Shown in pieces: positions 8,316 through 15,757 of a DNA stretch of 64,000 nucleotides. Below the pieces are notes generated by a model that saw only the letters and a program-made list of their open reading frames with translations, had not been told where the DNA came from and did not search any database. The DNA is from JACCTU01 sp963798985. GTDB taxonomy: Bacteria > Actinomycetota > Thermoleophilia > Gaiellales > Gaiellaceae. The stretch spans positions 558,001 through 622,000 of the forward strand of contig CAWCVL010000007.1 in the NCBI GenBank assembly GCA_963798985.1. Reading direction: 5' to 3'. The number at the start of each line of letters is the position of its first letter. Within the stretch, counting starts at the first letter, position 1. The translations under genes were made by a program, and so were the position numbers.

Positions 8316-9827
8316 ATGAGCAGAGAGATCATCGAGGCGGTTCAGACGATCGAGCGCGAGAAGGGCATCGACGAGGGAACCCTCGTCCACGCCCTCGAGG
8401 ACGCGCTGCTGGCCGCCTACAAGAAGACGCCGGGTGCGGCGCGCCACGCCGTCGTCGAGCTCGACGACGAAGGGGAGTTCCGCGTCTTCTCGATCGAGCT
8501 GCCCGCAGAGCTCGAGGAGCGACTGATCGACGAGGCGCGCGAGCGCACGATCGACGAGCTCGAGCGGATCGAGGAGGAGTCCGGCGAGCGCCAGCACACG
8601 CTCGTCTCCGACGACGACCTCGACATCGACTGGGAGCAGGTTCCCGAGGAGCTGATCAAGCGCGAAGACGTGACGCCTGAGGACTTCGGGCGCATCGCCG
8701 CGCAGACCGCGAAGCAGGTGATCCTCCAGCGGATCCGCGAGGCGGAGCGCGCGATGATGTACGACGAGTACATCGACCGCGTCGGCGAAGTCGTGACCGG
8801 GATCGTGCAGCAGGCCGGCGACCGCAACAACGTGCTCGTCGACCTCGGCAAGGTCGAGTCGCTGCTGCCGCGCTCCGAACAGGTCGACGGCGAGCGGTAC
8901 GAGCAGGGCTCGCGGATCAAGGCCGTGATCACCGAGGTGCGCAGCGGCACGAAGGGACCCCAGGTGATCCTCTCGCGCCGCGATCCCGAGTTGATCAAGA
9001 CGCTGTTCGAGCTCGAGGTGCCGGAGATCGCGGACGGGCTCGTCGAGATCCGTGGCGTCGCCCGCGAGCCGGGCTACCGGTCGAAGATCGCGGTCGAGTC
9101 GCACGCGCAGGGCGTCGACCCGGTCGGCGCGTGCGTCGGGCCCCGTGGCTCGCGCGTGCGCATGGTCGTGTCGGAGCTCCGCGGCGAGAAGATCGACATC
9201 ATCCCGTGGAACCCTGAGCCCGCGCGCTTCGTCGCGAAGGCACTCTCGCCGGCGCGTGTGCGCGAGGTCTACCTCGACGACGACGCGAAGGAGGCGACGG
9301 TCGTCGTCCCGGACGACCAGCTGGCGCTCGCGATCGGCAAGGAGGGCATGAACGCCCGCCTCGCGGCGCGGCTGACCGGTTGGAAGGTCGACATCCAGTC
9401 CGAGCGGGAGTTCGCAACGGCCGAGGCCGAGGCGGCCTTCGGCGGCTCCGGCGAAGGTGGCGACGAGTTCTCGGGCCGCTGCGCCGCGATCCTCGCGAAC
9501 GGCAAGCGCTGCCCGAACGCCGCGCTGCCCGGCACCCGCTTCTGCGGCGTGCCCGCGCACCAGGAGCTCGCGAAGGTCGAGGCGGAGACGGGCGGCTTTG
9601 CGGACGGCAGCATCCAGCCGGCGCCGCCGTCGGTCGAGGGCGAGGAAGCGGTGGAGGGCGAGGGTGAAGTTGCCGAGCCGGAGGAGCAGGTCGCCGAGGC
9701 CTCGCCGCCCGAGGAGCCCATCACCGAGCTGTCCCCCGAGCCCGAGGTGACCGAGCCCGAGACCGGCCCGCCTGTCGAGCCGGTCGCGGAGACCGCGGTC
9801 GAAGAGGAGACCCGGCCTGCAGCGTGA
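8316..9827 (+). CDS. nusA: Transcription factor NusA with C-terminal Cys/His extension
   Basis: NusA, 503 residues, controls pausing, termination and antitermination on RNA polymerase. The RNAP-binding N-terminal domain covers about 1-140, S1 about 150-215 (GIVQQAGDRNNVLVDLGKVE), KH1 about 225-290 and KH2 about 300-375 (ACVGPRGSRVRMVVSELRGE, AIGKEGMNARLAARLTGWKV). Beyond KH2 is an unusual tail. A compact Cys/His cluster (RCAAILANGKRC, then FCGVPAHQ, residues about 388-418) looks like a small zinc-binding knuckle. It is followed by about 85 acidic, Pro/Glu-rich residues. Zinc binding is inferred from spacing only. Confidence 0.93.
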   Translation: MSREIIEAVQTIEREKGIDEGTLVHALEDALLAAYKKTPGAARHAVVELDDEGEFRVFSIELPAELEERLIDEARERTIDELERIEEESGERQHTLVSDDDLDIDWEQVPEELIKREDVTPEDFGRIAAQTAKQVILQRIREAERAMMYDEYIDRVGEVVTGIVQQAGDRNNVLVDLGKVESLLPRSEQVDGERYEQGSRIKAVITEVRSGTKGPQVILSRRDPELIKTLFELEVPEIADGLVEIRGVAREPGYRSKIAVESHAQGVDPVGACVGPRGSRVRMVVSELRGEKIDIIPWNPEPARFVAKALSPARVREVYLDDDAKEATVVVPDDQLALAIGKEGMNARLAARLTGWKVDIQSEREFATAEAEAAFGGSGEGGDEFSGRCAAILANGKRCPNAALPGTRFCGVPAHQELAKVEAETGGFADGSIQPAPPSVEGEEAVEGEGEVAEPEEQVAEASPPEEPITELSPEPEVTEPETGPPVEPVAETAVEEETRPAA

Positions 9828-10069
9828 GCGCCATGCCGGTTCGGACGTGCGCCGGCTGCGGGCGAAAGGCGCCGCAGCAGGAGCTCCTGCGCTTCCGGGC
9901 GGAGCGAGGCGAGCTCGTGCCCGGGCCGGGAGCAGGGCGCTCCGCCTACACGTGCCGTCGGCTCGCGTGCTTCGAGCGCGCCCGGGCCAGACGGGCCTTC
10001 AACCGGACCCTGAGGCGCACGGTGCAGGTCGATCCAGCGCTCTCCCGGCTCTACACTGACCTTTCGTAA
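9824..10069 (+). CDS. rnpM: YlxR / RnpM RNA-binding protein
   Basis: An 81-residue member of the YlxR family, recently renamed RnpM for its modulation of RNase P in Bacillus. Family signatures are RTCAGCGRKAPQQELLRF near the start, GRSAYTCRR in the middle, and the basic helix ARRAFNRTLRR. The GTG at 9824 overlaps the nusA TGA (GTGA); an ATG at 9833 is the alternative start. Its stop overlaps the infB ATG by one base, so nusA-rnpM-infB are translationally coupled. Confidence 0.88.
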   Translation: MSAMPVRTCAGCGRKAPQQELLRFRAERGELVPGPGAGRSAYTCRRLACFERARARRAFNRTLRRTVQVDPALSRLYTDLS

Positions 10070-12051
10070 TGGCGAACGGAAACGGACCAAATAAGCCCAA
10101 CCGGCCTGTGCGGCCCCGTCAGGGCAACCCGCAGGCGGGGCGCAAGCGCCGTGTCGTGATCGACACCGGCGCCGGTCGCCCGCGCCAGGACTCGCGGCAA
10201 CGCCGCGACGACACCCCGCGCCAGCCGAAGACCCCGCGCGAGATCGTCCCGCAGACTGGTCCGGTCACCGTCGAGTCCGGGATCACGGTCCAGAACCTGT
10301 CGCAGGCGCTCGGCCAGAAGGTGCCCGAGATCATCAAGATCCTGATGAAGATCGGCACGCCGAAGACGGTGACGCAGTCGCTCTCCGACGAGGAGGTCGA
10401 GCTGATCGCCGCGGAGATCGACCGCGAGATCACGATCCGGCACGCCGCGGACGAGGAGGACATCCTCGAGGAGTTCGAGGACGCGCCCGACGACCTCGTC
10501 GACCGTCCGCCGGTCGTCACGATCATGGGCCACGTCGACCACGGCAAGACGACGTTGCTCGACGCGATCCGCTCGGCCCGCGTCGTCGAGACCGAGGCCG
10601 GCGGGATCACGCAGCACATCGGCGCGTACCAGGTCGACCAGAAGGGCCGAAAGATCACCTTCATCGACACGCCGGGCCACGAGGCGTTCACGGAGATGCG
10701 CGCACGCGGCGCCAAGGTGACCGACATCGCGGTCCTCGTGGTCGCGGCCGACGACGGTGTCATGCCGCAGACGAAGGAGTCGATCTCGCACGCGAAGGCC
10801 GCACAGGTGCCGATCGTCGTCGCGGTGAACAAGATCGACCTGCCTGACTCGAACGTCGACCGGATCAAGGCGGACCTCGCGGCGGAAGGCTTGCAGCCGG
10901 AGGAGTGGGGCGGGACGACCCAGTTTTCCGAGGTGTCCGCCAAGCAGAAGACGAATCTCGACGACCTGCTCGAGCGCGTGCTGCTCGTCGCGGACGCCGA
11001 GCTCGAGCTGAAGGCGAACCCGAACACCGAGGCGTCCGGACCGATCATCGAGTCGCGCCTCGACGTCGGGCGCGGGCCGGTCGCGACGATGCTCGTGCAG
11101 CGCGGCACCCTGCGCGTCGGCGACGCCGTCGTCGCGGGCGATGCCTGGGGGAAGGTTCGCGCGCTCTACAACTACAAGAGCGAGAAGCTGAACGAGGCCG
11201 GCCCCGGCGACCCGGTCGAGATCCTCGGCTTCGACCATCCGCCGCCCGCAGGCGAGCAGTGCCGCGTCGTCGAGAACGAGCGCGCCGCACGGCAGCTCGC
11301 GCAGTCGCGCGGTGAGCGGCTCCGCCGCGAGCAGCTCGCCCAGCGTTCGCAGCGCGGCCCGACGCTCGAGAACCTCTTCGCCTCGATCCAGGAGGGCGCG
11401 GTCCAGGACCTCAACCTCGTCCTGAAGGGCGACGTCGTCGGCTCCGTCGAGGCCGCCGTCTCCGAGCTCGCCAAGATTCAGCACCCGGAGGTGCGCGTCT
11501 CCGTGATCCACCAGGGCGTCGGCGGAATCACCGAGGGCGACATCATGCTCGCGGCCGCTTCGAGCGCGATGGTGGTCGGGTTCAACGTCCGCCCGAACGC
11601 CGAGGCGCGCGCGCTCGCCGACCGCGAGGGCGTCGAGATCCGCACGTACCGCGTGATCTACCAGCTGACCGAGGACATCGAGAAGGCGCTCATCGGCATG
11701 CTGCGCCCGGTCGAGACCGAGGAGACGCTCGGCGAGGCGGAGGTGCGCAACACCTTCCGCGCGTCGAAGGTCGGCGTCATCGCCGGCTGCATGGTCACGA
11801 GCGGCGTGATCCGGCGGAACGCGCAGGTGCGCGTGATCCGCGAGGGGACCGTCGTCTACGAGACGACGATCGACTCGCTGAAACGCTTCCAGGACGATGC
11901 GCGCGAGGTGGCCGAGGGCTTCGAGTGCGGCATCCACCTCCAGAACTACGACGACGTCAAGGTCGGCGACGTGCTCGAGGCGTACGAGACGAAGCAGGTC
12001 GAGCGCACCGACCTGAGCGAGGCGCCGACGGCGCCCGCACCGGCCGGCTAG
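10069..12051 (+). CDS. infB: Translation initiation factor IF-2
   Basis: IF-2, 660 residues, the GTPase that places initiator tRNA on the ribosome. After a short basic, Pro/Arg-rich leader (about 1-60) and an IF2_N domain (VQNLSQALGQKVPEIIKILM), the G domain has G1 GHVDHGKTTLLDAI, G3 IDTPGHEAFTEMRARG and G4 NKIDLPDSN. Domains II-IV follow, with the IF-2 helix and the second beta-barrel (AGCMVTSGVIRRNAQVRVIR). The leader is far shorter than the 300 or more residues usual in Streptomyces-type actinobacteria. ATG overlaps the rnpM TAA. Confidence 0.95.
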   Translation: MANGNGPNKPNRPVRPRQGNPQAGRKRRVVIDTGAGRPRQDSRQRRDDTPRQPKTPREIVPQTGPVTVESGITVQNLSQALGQKVPEIIKILMKIGTPKTVTQSLSDEEVELIAAEIDREITIRHAADEEDILEEFEDAPDDLVDRPPVVTIMGHVDHGKTTLLDAIRSARVVETEAGGITQHIGAYQVDQKGRKITFIDTPGHEAFTEMRARGAKVTDIAVLVVAADDGVMPQTKESISHAKAAQVPIVVAVNKIDLPDSNVDRIKADLAAEGLQPEEWGGTTQFSEVSAKQKTNLDDLLERVLLVADAELELKANPNTEASGPIIESRLDVGRGPVATMLVQRGTLRVGDAVVAGDAWGKVRALYNYKSEKLNEAGPGDPVEILGFDHPPPAGEQCRVVENERAARQLAQSRGERLRREQLAQRSQRGPTLENLFASIQEGAVQDLNLVLKGDVVGSVEAAVSELAKIQHPEVRVSVIHQGVGGITEGDIMLAAASSAMVVGFNVRPNAEARALADREGVEIRTYRVIYQLTEDIEKALIGMLRPVETEETLGEAEVRNTFRASKVGVIAGCMVTSGVIRRNAQVRVIREGTVVYETTIDSLKRFQDDAREVAEGFECGIHLQNYDDVKVGDVLEAYETKQVERTDLSEAPTAPAPAG

Positions 12052-12078
12052 CAGGCAAGGCCATGGATCGCTGCGGCC

Positions 12079-12149
12079 GCGGCCGCGAAGCGGCCGCCTT
12101 TAGGGATTTCGCGTGGCGGATCCGCGAAAGCGGATTCGTCGCTTGCGGA
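12079..12149 (+). repeat. Two-hairpin structured repeat, copy 1
   Basis: Hairpin 1 is GCGGCCGC-GAA-GCGGCCGC (12079-12097) followed by CTTTAGGG. Hairpin 2 is an imperfect stem: CGC (12110-12112) pairs GCG (12145-12147), GTGGCG (12113-12118) pairs CGTCGC (12137-12142) with two G-U pairs, then a 2x2 internal loop, then TCCGC-GAAA-GCGGA (12121-12134) capped by a GNRA tetraloop. The same architecture, with compensatory changes, recurs at 63343-63415. It lies 27 nt after infB. Hairpin 1 could terminate transcription, although the U tract is short. Confidence 0.7.
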
Positions 12150-12151
12150 AG

Positions 12152-12454
12152 ATGATGGGCGCCGGCTTTGTCGGCATCCTCTCGGTCGAGCTGCACTTCC
12201 CGGAGGCGGGATCGTTGAAGGGCAAGCGCAAGCACGTGAAGTCCGCAAAGGCGAATCTGCAGAACCGCTTCGGGGCCTCGGTCGCCGAGGTCGACCATCA
12301 CGACCTCTGGCAGCGCTCGCGACTCACCGTCGCCTGCGTCGCGCGGGAGCACCGCGAGCTCGAGGCGCTGCTCGAGGAAGCCGTCCGGTACCTGAACGGT
12401 CAGGAGTACGAGCTCGTGTCGGTCGAGCGAGAGGTCGTGGTCCCCGGTGAATAG
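12152..12454 (+). CDS. YlxP (DUF503) ribosome-associated protein
   Basis: A DUF503/YlxP protein of about 100 residues, a conserved companion of infB and rbfA. The family core is clear: GILSVELHFPEAGSLKGKR and ASVAEVDHHDLWQRSRLTVA. The ATGs at 12152 and 12155 are the sensible starts. An upstream in-frame GTG at 12113 would translate the structured repeat and is rejected. Function is unknown; the location suggests a role in ribosome assembly or translation. Confidence 0.85.
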   Translation: MMGAGFVGILSVELHFPEAGSLKGKRKHVKSAKANLQNRFGASVAEVDHHDLWQRSRLTVACVAREHRELEALLEEAVRYLNGQEYELVSVEREVVVPGE

Positions 12455-12529
12455 GAGTCCATGTCAGGCCGGTAGGCGGGCCACCGGGCCGCGCTGGTCG
12501 GCGCGATGCCGCGTCCTCCGTCGCGTCCA

Positions 12530-12613
12530 TAGCATCTCGCTATGAACGCTCCCTGCGTCCTTGCCTCGCACTCGACCAGCGCGACCCGGCAGCGCGCGAC
12601 CGACCTGACATGA
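12530..12613 (+). promoter_or_regulatory. TAGCAT box and coupled 23-codon leader ORF before rbfA
   Basis: A -10-like TAGCAT (12530-12535) is followed after exactly 6 nt by ATG (12542). This opens a 23-codon frame (MNAPCVLASHSTSATRQRAT, then DLT) that ends with TGA at 12611-12613. The TGA overlaps the rbfA ATG at 12610 (ATGA). With a start site 6-7 nt after the -10 box, the mRNA would begin at this ATG, so the peptide would be translated leaderless and rbfA reached by termination-reinitiation. Whether the peptide itself matters is unknown. Confidence 0.45.
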
Positions 12614-12963
12614 ACTCACGCATGCGCCGCGTCAACGACTCCGTCAAGGAGGTCCTGGGCAGGGCGCTGCTCGGGTTGAAGGACCCGAGGATCGGCTTCG
12701 TGACGATCACTGGAGTCGAGACGTCGCCCGACCTCCGGCACGCCAGAGTCTTCGTCTCGGTGCTGGGCTCGGAGAAGAAGCGCGACAAGAGCTTGCAGGG
12801 GCTCGAGGCGGCACACGGAATCCTGCAGGCGAAGCTCGCGCAAGAGCTTCGGATGAAGCGGACACCGCAGCTGGCCTTCGAATACGATCCGACGGTCGAG
12901 CGGGGGGTCCGAATGACCAGGTTGATCGATGAGCTCGCCCCAGACGACGACGATCGCGACTGA
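12610..12963 (+). CDS. rbfA: Ribosome-binding factor RbfA
   Basis: A 117-residue RbfA, a KH-fold 30S maturation factor. Landmarks are RMRRVNDSVKEVLGRALLGL, DPRIGFVTITGVETSPDLRH (the family LxDPRlxxVTVTxVxxSxDL pattern) and RTPQLAFEYDPTVERGVRM. It overlaps the next gene (nrnA) by 35 bp, and its own start overlaps the stop of a 23-codon leader frame. An internal ATG at 12622 is an alternative start. Confidence 0.9.
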   Translation: MNSRMRRVNDSVKEVLGRALLGLKDPRIGFVTITGVETSPDLRHARVFVSVLGSEKKRDKSLQGLEAAHGILQAKLAQELRMKRTPQLAFEYDPTVERGVRMTRLIDELAPDDDDRD

Positions 12964-13942
12964 GCTCGCGCAGGCCGCGGAGGCGATCCGCGGCGGTGAG
13001 CGCTTCCTCGTCACGACCCACGAGAACCCCGATGGCGACGCCCTCGGGTCGATGCTGGCCATGAAGCTCGCGCTCGACCAGCTCGGCAAGGACTCCGCCA
13101 TGCTCCTCGTCGGCGACGCGCCGCTCCCGGGGGAGTACTCCTTCATGCTGCTCGAGGGACTGCTGCGCCGCTTGCCGGACGATGCGTCGGAGCGGATCCT
13201 GCTCGCGGTGGACTGCGCGAACGAGTCACGGATCGGACCAGATCCAGAGGTGCTCCAGCTGTCACCGCTCGTCGTCAACATCGACCACCACCACGACAAC
13301 AGCCGCTTCGGCGACGTGAACGTGATCGACGCGAAAGCGTCGTCGACCGGCGAGCTTCTTCGTGACCTCTTCCGCGAGCTCCACGTCGAGTTGACGCCCC
13401 AGATCGCCGAGGCGCTCTACATCGCCCTCGTCACGGACACGGGTCGGTTCCAGTACTCGAACACGACGGCGAAGTCGCTCCGCCTCGCGGCGGAGCTCGT
13501 CGAGGCCGGGGCGGACCTGCACCGCATCTTCCAGGGCGTGTACGAGTCGGTGCAGTTCGCGAAGCTGAAGCTGCTCGCGCGTGCGCTCGAACGCGCGCAG
13601 GTCTACGAGGGCGGACGGCTCGTCGTCTCCTATCTCCTTCGGGACGACTTTCAGGAGGTCGGCGCGGCTGAGCCGTACTCGGAAGGGATCATCGACTACC
13701 TCCGCGCCGTCGAGGGAGCCGACATGGCCGTGCTGATCCGGGAGCCGCCGCGCTCTGGTGGCCCACTGCACCGCGTGTCGCTTCGCGCGAGCCACGACGA
13801 GCTCGACGTCTCCGCGATCGCGCGCAAGTCCGAAGGCGGCGGGCATCGGCAGGCTGCGGGGTTCTCGAGCGAGGCGTCGATCGGGGAGATCACCGACTTC
13901 GTGCGCCGCGAGTTCGCGGCGGCGCAGCCTCCCGCTTCGTGA
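12929..13942 (+). CDS. nrnA: DHH-family oligoribonuclease / pAp phosphatase
   Basis: A 337-residue DHH/DHHA1 phosphoesterase of the NrnA type, which degrades nanoRNAs and dephosphorylates 3'-phosphoadenosine-5'-phosphate. The DHH metal motifs are THENPDGDALGS, LLAVDCAN, NIDHHHDNSRFG and VTDTGRFQYSN. The DHHA1 domain ends in the glycine-rich SEGGGHRQAAGFS. It replaces Orn in bacteria that lack it. It sits between rbfA and truB, the common actinobacterial and firmicute order. Confidence 0.88.
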   Translation: MSSPQTTTIATELAQAAEAIRGGERFLVTTHENPDGDALGSMLAMKLALDQLGKDSAMLLVGDAPLPGEYSFMLLEGLLRRLPDDASERILLAVDCANESRIGPDPEVLQLSPLVVNIDHHHDNSRFGDVNVIDAKASSTGELLRDLFRELHVELTPQIAEALYIALVTDTGRFQYSNTTAKSLRLAAELVEAGADLHRIFQGVYESVQFAKLKLLARALERAQVYEGGRLVVSYLLRDDFQEVGAAEPYSEGIIDYLRAVEGADMAVLIREPPRSGGPLHRVSLRASHDELDVSAIARKSEGGGHRQAAGFSSEASIGEITDFVRREFAAAQPPAS

Positions 13943-14601
13943 CCCGGAAGATCCCGCGCGCGCTCGAGCCCGCGGGGATCGTGCTGCTCGACAAGCCCGC
14001 GGGCATCTCGTCGTTCGCCGCGATCGCAGAGCTGCGCCGGACGACGGGCGCGCGGACCGGACACGCCGGAACGCTCGACCCGTTCGCGACCGGCCTGCTC
14101 GTCGTCCTCTCCGGCTCGGCGACGAAGCTGGCTCCGTCCTTCGTGAAGCTGGACAAGCGCTACGTGACCGAGGTCGACCTCACCTCGACGACTTCGACCG
14201 GCGATCCGGAGGGCGACGTCGTGGAAGAGCACGAGGCGCCTGCGCGGGAGGAGCTCGACGAGCGACTCGCAGCTTTGCGAGGAGAGATCGAGCTCCCGAT
14301 CCCCTCTGCGTCAGCGGTGAAGATCGACGGCGAGCGCGCGTATCGTCTGCACCGGCGAGGCGTGGCGGTGGAGATGCCGCTGCGGCGTTCGTACGTCCAC
14401 GCCCTCGACGTCGTCAGCCATGCAGGCGACACGGTGACGCTCGACCTGCGCGTCGGGTCCGGTACGTACGTCCGCGCGATCGCAGAGGCCCTCGGCGGTC
14501 ACTGTCGGACGCTCCGGCGAACCGAGGTCGGCCCGTTCTCCGTGGAGGAAGCCGGCCCCCTGGTGATCCCGACCGACGAGGCACTCGCGAGGCTCGCGTG
14601 A
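13939..14601 (+). CDS. truB: tRNA pseudouridine-55 synthase (short form)
   Basis: TruB makes pseudouridine 55 in the tRNA T loop. The N-terminal KPAGISSFAAIAELRR and the catalytic loop GHAGTLDPFATGLL, with the nucleophilic Asp, are intact, as are IPSASAVKIDGERAYRLHRRG and GSGTYVRAIAEALG. At 220 residues it stops right after the catalytic domain, so the C-terminal RNA-binding domain found in longer homologues (about 300 residues) is missing or much reduced. GTG start; it overlaps nrnA and ribF by 4 bp each. Confidence 0.9.
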   Translation: MTRKIPRALEPAGIVLLDKPAGISSFAAIAELRRTTGARTGHAGTLDPFATGLLVVLSGSATKLAPSFVKLDKRYVTEVDLTSTTSTGDPEGDVVEEHEAPAREELDERLAALRGEIELPIPSASAVKIDGERAYRLHRRGVAVEMPLRRSYVHALDVVSHAGDTVTLDLRVGSGTYVRAIAEALGGHCRTLRRTEVGPFSVEEAGPLVIPTDEALARLA

Positions 14602-15479
14602 AGGTCGTGCGCTTGCCGGAAGAGCTCGAGCCGACGCGGCGCTCGGTCGCGATCGGCATGTTCGACGGCGTCCACGTCGGCCACCGTCGTGTACTCGAGG
14701 CGGCGCGCGCCGCCGGGCCGACTTCGACCGTCGTCACGTTCGACCCGCATCCCCGAACGGCGCTCGGGAACCGCGTCGAGCTGCTGACGACGCGCGAGCG
14801 GCGACTCGAGCTGCTCGCGGACGCCGGGCTCGACGAAGCACTCGTGCTCGAATTCGACCTCGACTTCGCACGGACGACGCCGGAGGAGTTCGCCGACCGC
14901 TACCTACGAGGAATCGGTGCGGAGGTCGTCGTCGCGGGAGCGGGCTTCCGCTTCGGGCACCGCCGAGCGGGCGATCTCGCGCTGCTCGAGTCGCTCGGCT
15001 TCGACGTGCGCACGGTGCCCATCGTCGAAGGCGTCTCGTCGAGCGCGATCCGCGCGCTCGTGAAGTCCGGCGAGGTCGATCGCGCCGCGGCGCAGCTCGG
15101 CCGCCCCGTGGAGGTCGAAGGCGTCGTCGTGTCCGGCGAGTCGAGGGGCGGGACGCTCGGGTTTCCGACGGCCAACCTGCAGGTCGAGAGAGACCTGCTC
15201 GTACCCGCGTACGGGATCTATGCCGGCGCGGCGCTCGGGACCCGCGCGGCGATCTCGATCGGCGTCAACCCGCACTACGGCGGCGTCGAGCAGCGCGTCG
15301 AGGCGTTCCTGCTCGACTACGAGGGCGACCTGTACGGGCAGCGCCTCGTAGTCGAGCTCTGGCAGAAGCTCCGCGACGAGCGCTCGTTCGACAGCGAAGC
15401 GGACTTGGTGGCCCAAATTGCACGTGACGTCGAGCAGACCCGCGCCGCCGAGCGGCCGGTTTACGCCGCAAGACCATAA
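14598..15479 (+). CDS. ribF: Bifunctional riboflavin kinase / FAD synthetase
   Basis: RibF, about 293 residues, makes FMN and then FAD. The N-terminal adenylyltransferase half has GMFDGVHVGHRRVLEAAR (HxGH nucleotidyl-transfer motif), VVTFDPHPRTAL and SSSAIRALVKSGEVDRAA. The C-terminal kinase half has GTLGFPTANL and YGIYAGAAL, then INPHYGG-like and AFLLDYEGDLYGQ segments. GTG at 14598 is chosen because it overlaps the truB TGA and gives a normal N-terminus. The frame is open further upstream only as an antisense-free artefact of high GC. Confidence 0.93.
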   Translation: MKVVRLPEELEPTRRSVAIGMFDGVHVGHRRVLEAARAAGPTSTVVTFDPHPRTALGNRVELLTTRERRLELLADAGLDEALVLEFDLDFARTTPEEFADRYLRGIGAEVVVAGAGFRFGHRRAGDLALLESLGFDVRTVPIVEGVSSSAIRALVKSGEVDRAAAQLGRPVEVEGVVVSGESRGGTLGFPTANLQVERDLLVPAYGIYAGAALGTRAAISIGVNPHYGGVEQRVEAFLLDYEGDLYGQRLVVELWQKLRDERSFDSEADLVAQIARDVEQTRAAERPVYAARP

Positions 15480-15523
15480 GGACCACGCCGCAAGATTCGA
15501 CCCGGCGAGGGGTCTTTGTTGAC

Positions 15524-15757
15524 ATGGAAGGCAAATCGCCGGGCCCGGAGCTCGCCGTGTACGAGAGCGTCCGGTGCCTCGAGTGCGGAACGATCTACGC
15601 GAAGCCTTCGCGCGGAGGGACCGAGCGGCTGAACCCGGGCTGCCCGGAGTGCGGCTACGTCGGCTGGCTCTCGGTCGAACTTCCGCTCAAGCAACGGAAC
15701 GCGCCGCGCCGCTCCGACGAGGATCCGCCGCCGGGCCGCCCCGCGCAATCGCGCTGA
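15524..15757 (+). CDS. Small zinc-ribbon protein
   Basis: A 77-residue protein with two CxxC knuckles, RCLECGTIY and GCPECGYVGW, separated by about 23 residues. That is a typical zinc ribbon, followed by a polar, disordered-looking tail rich in Pro and Arg. No known family is recognised. Its 3' end overlaps the end of the convergent gamma-glutamyltransferase gene by 71 bp. The TTGACA at 15518 touches the start codon and is probably fortuitous. Confidence 0.6.
   Translation: MEGKSPGPELAVYESVRCLECGTIYAKPSRGGTERLNPGCPECGYVGWLSVELPLKQRNAPRRSDEDPPPGRPAQSR

Noticed and set aside
12113..12151. Longer ylxP start at GTG 12113
   Set aside because: It would translate the structured repeat into a basic stretch absent from the DUF503 family. 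ATG 12152/12155 gives the family N-terminus.
15518..15523. Perfect TTGACA -35 hexamer
   Set aside because: It abuts the ATG of the zinc-ribbon gene and has no -10 box 16-18 bp downstream, so it is probably chance.
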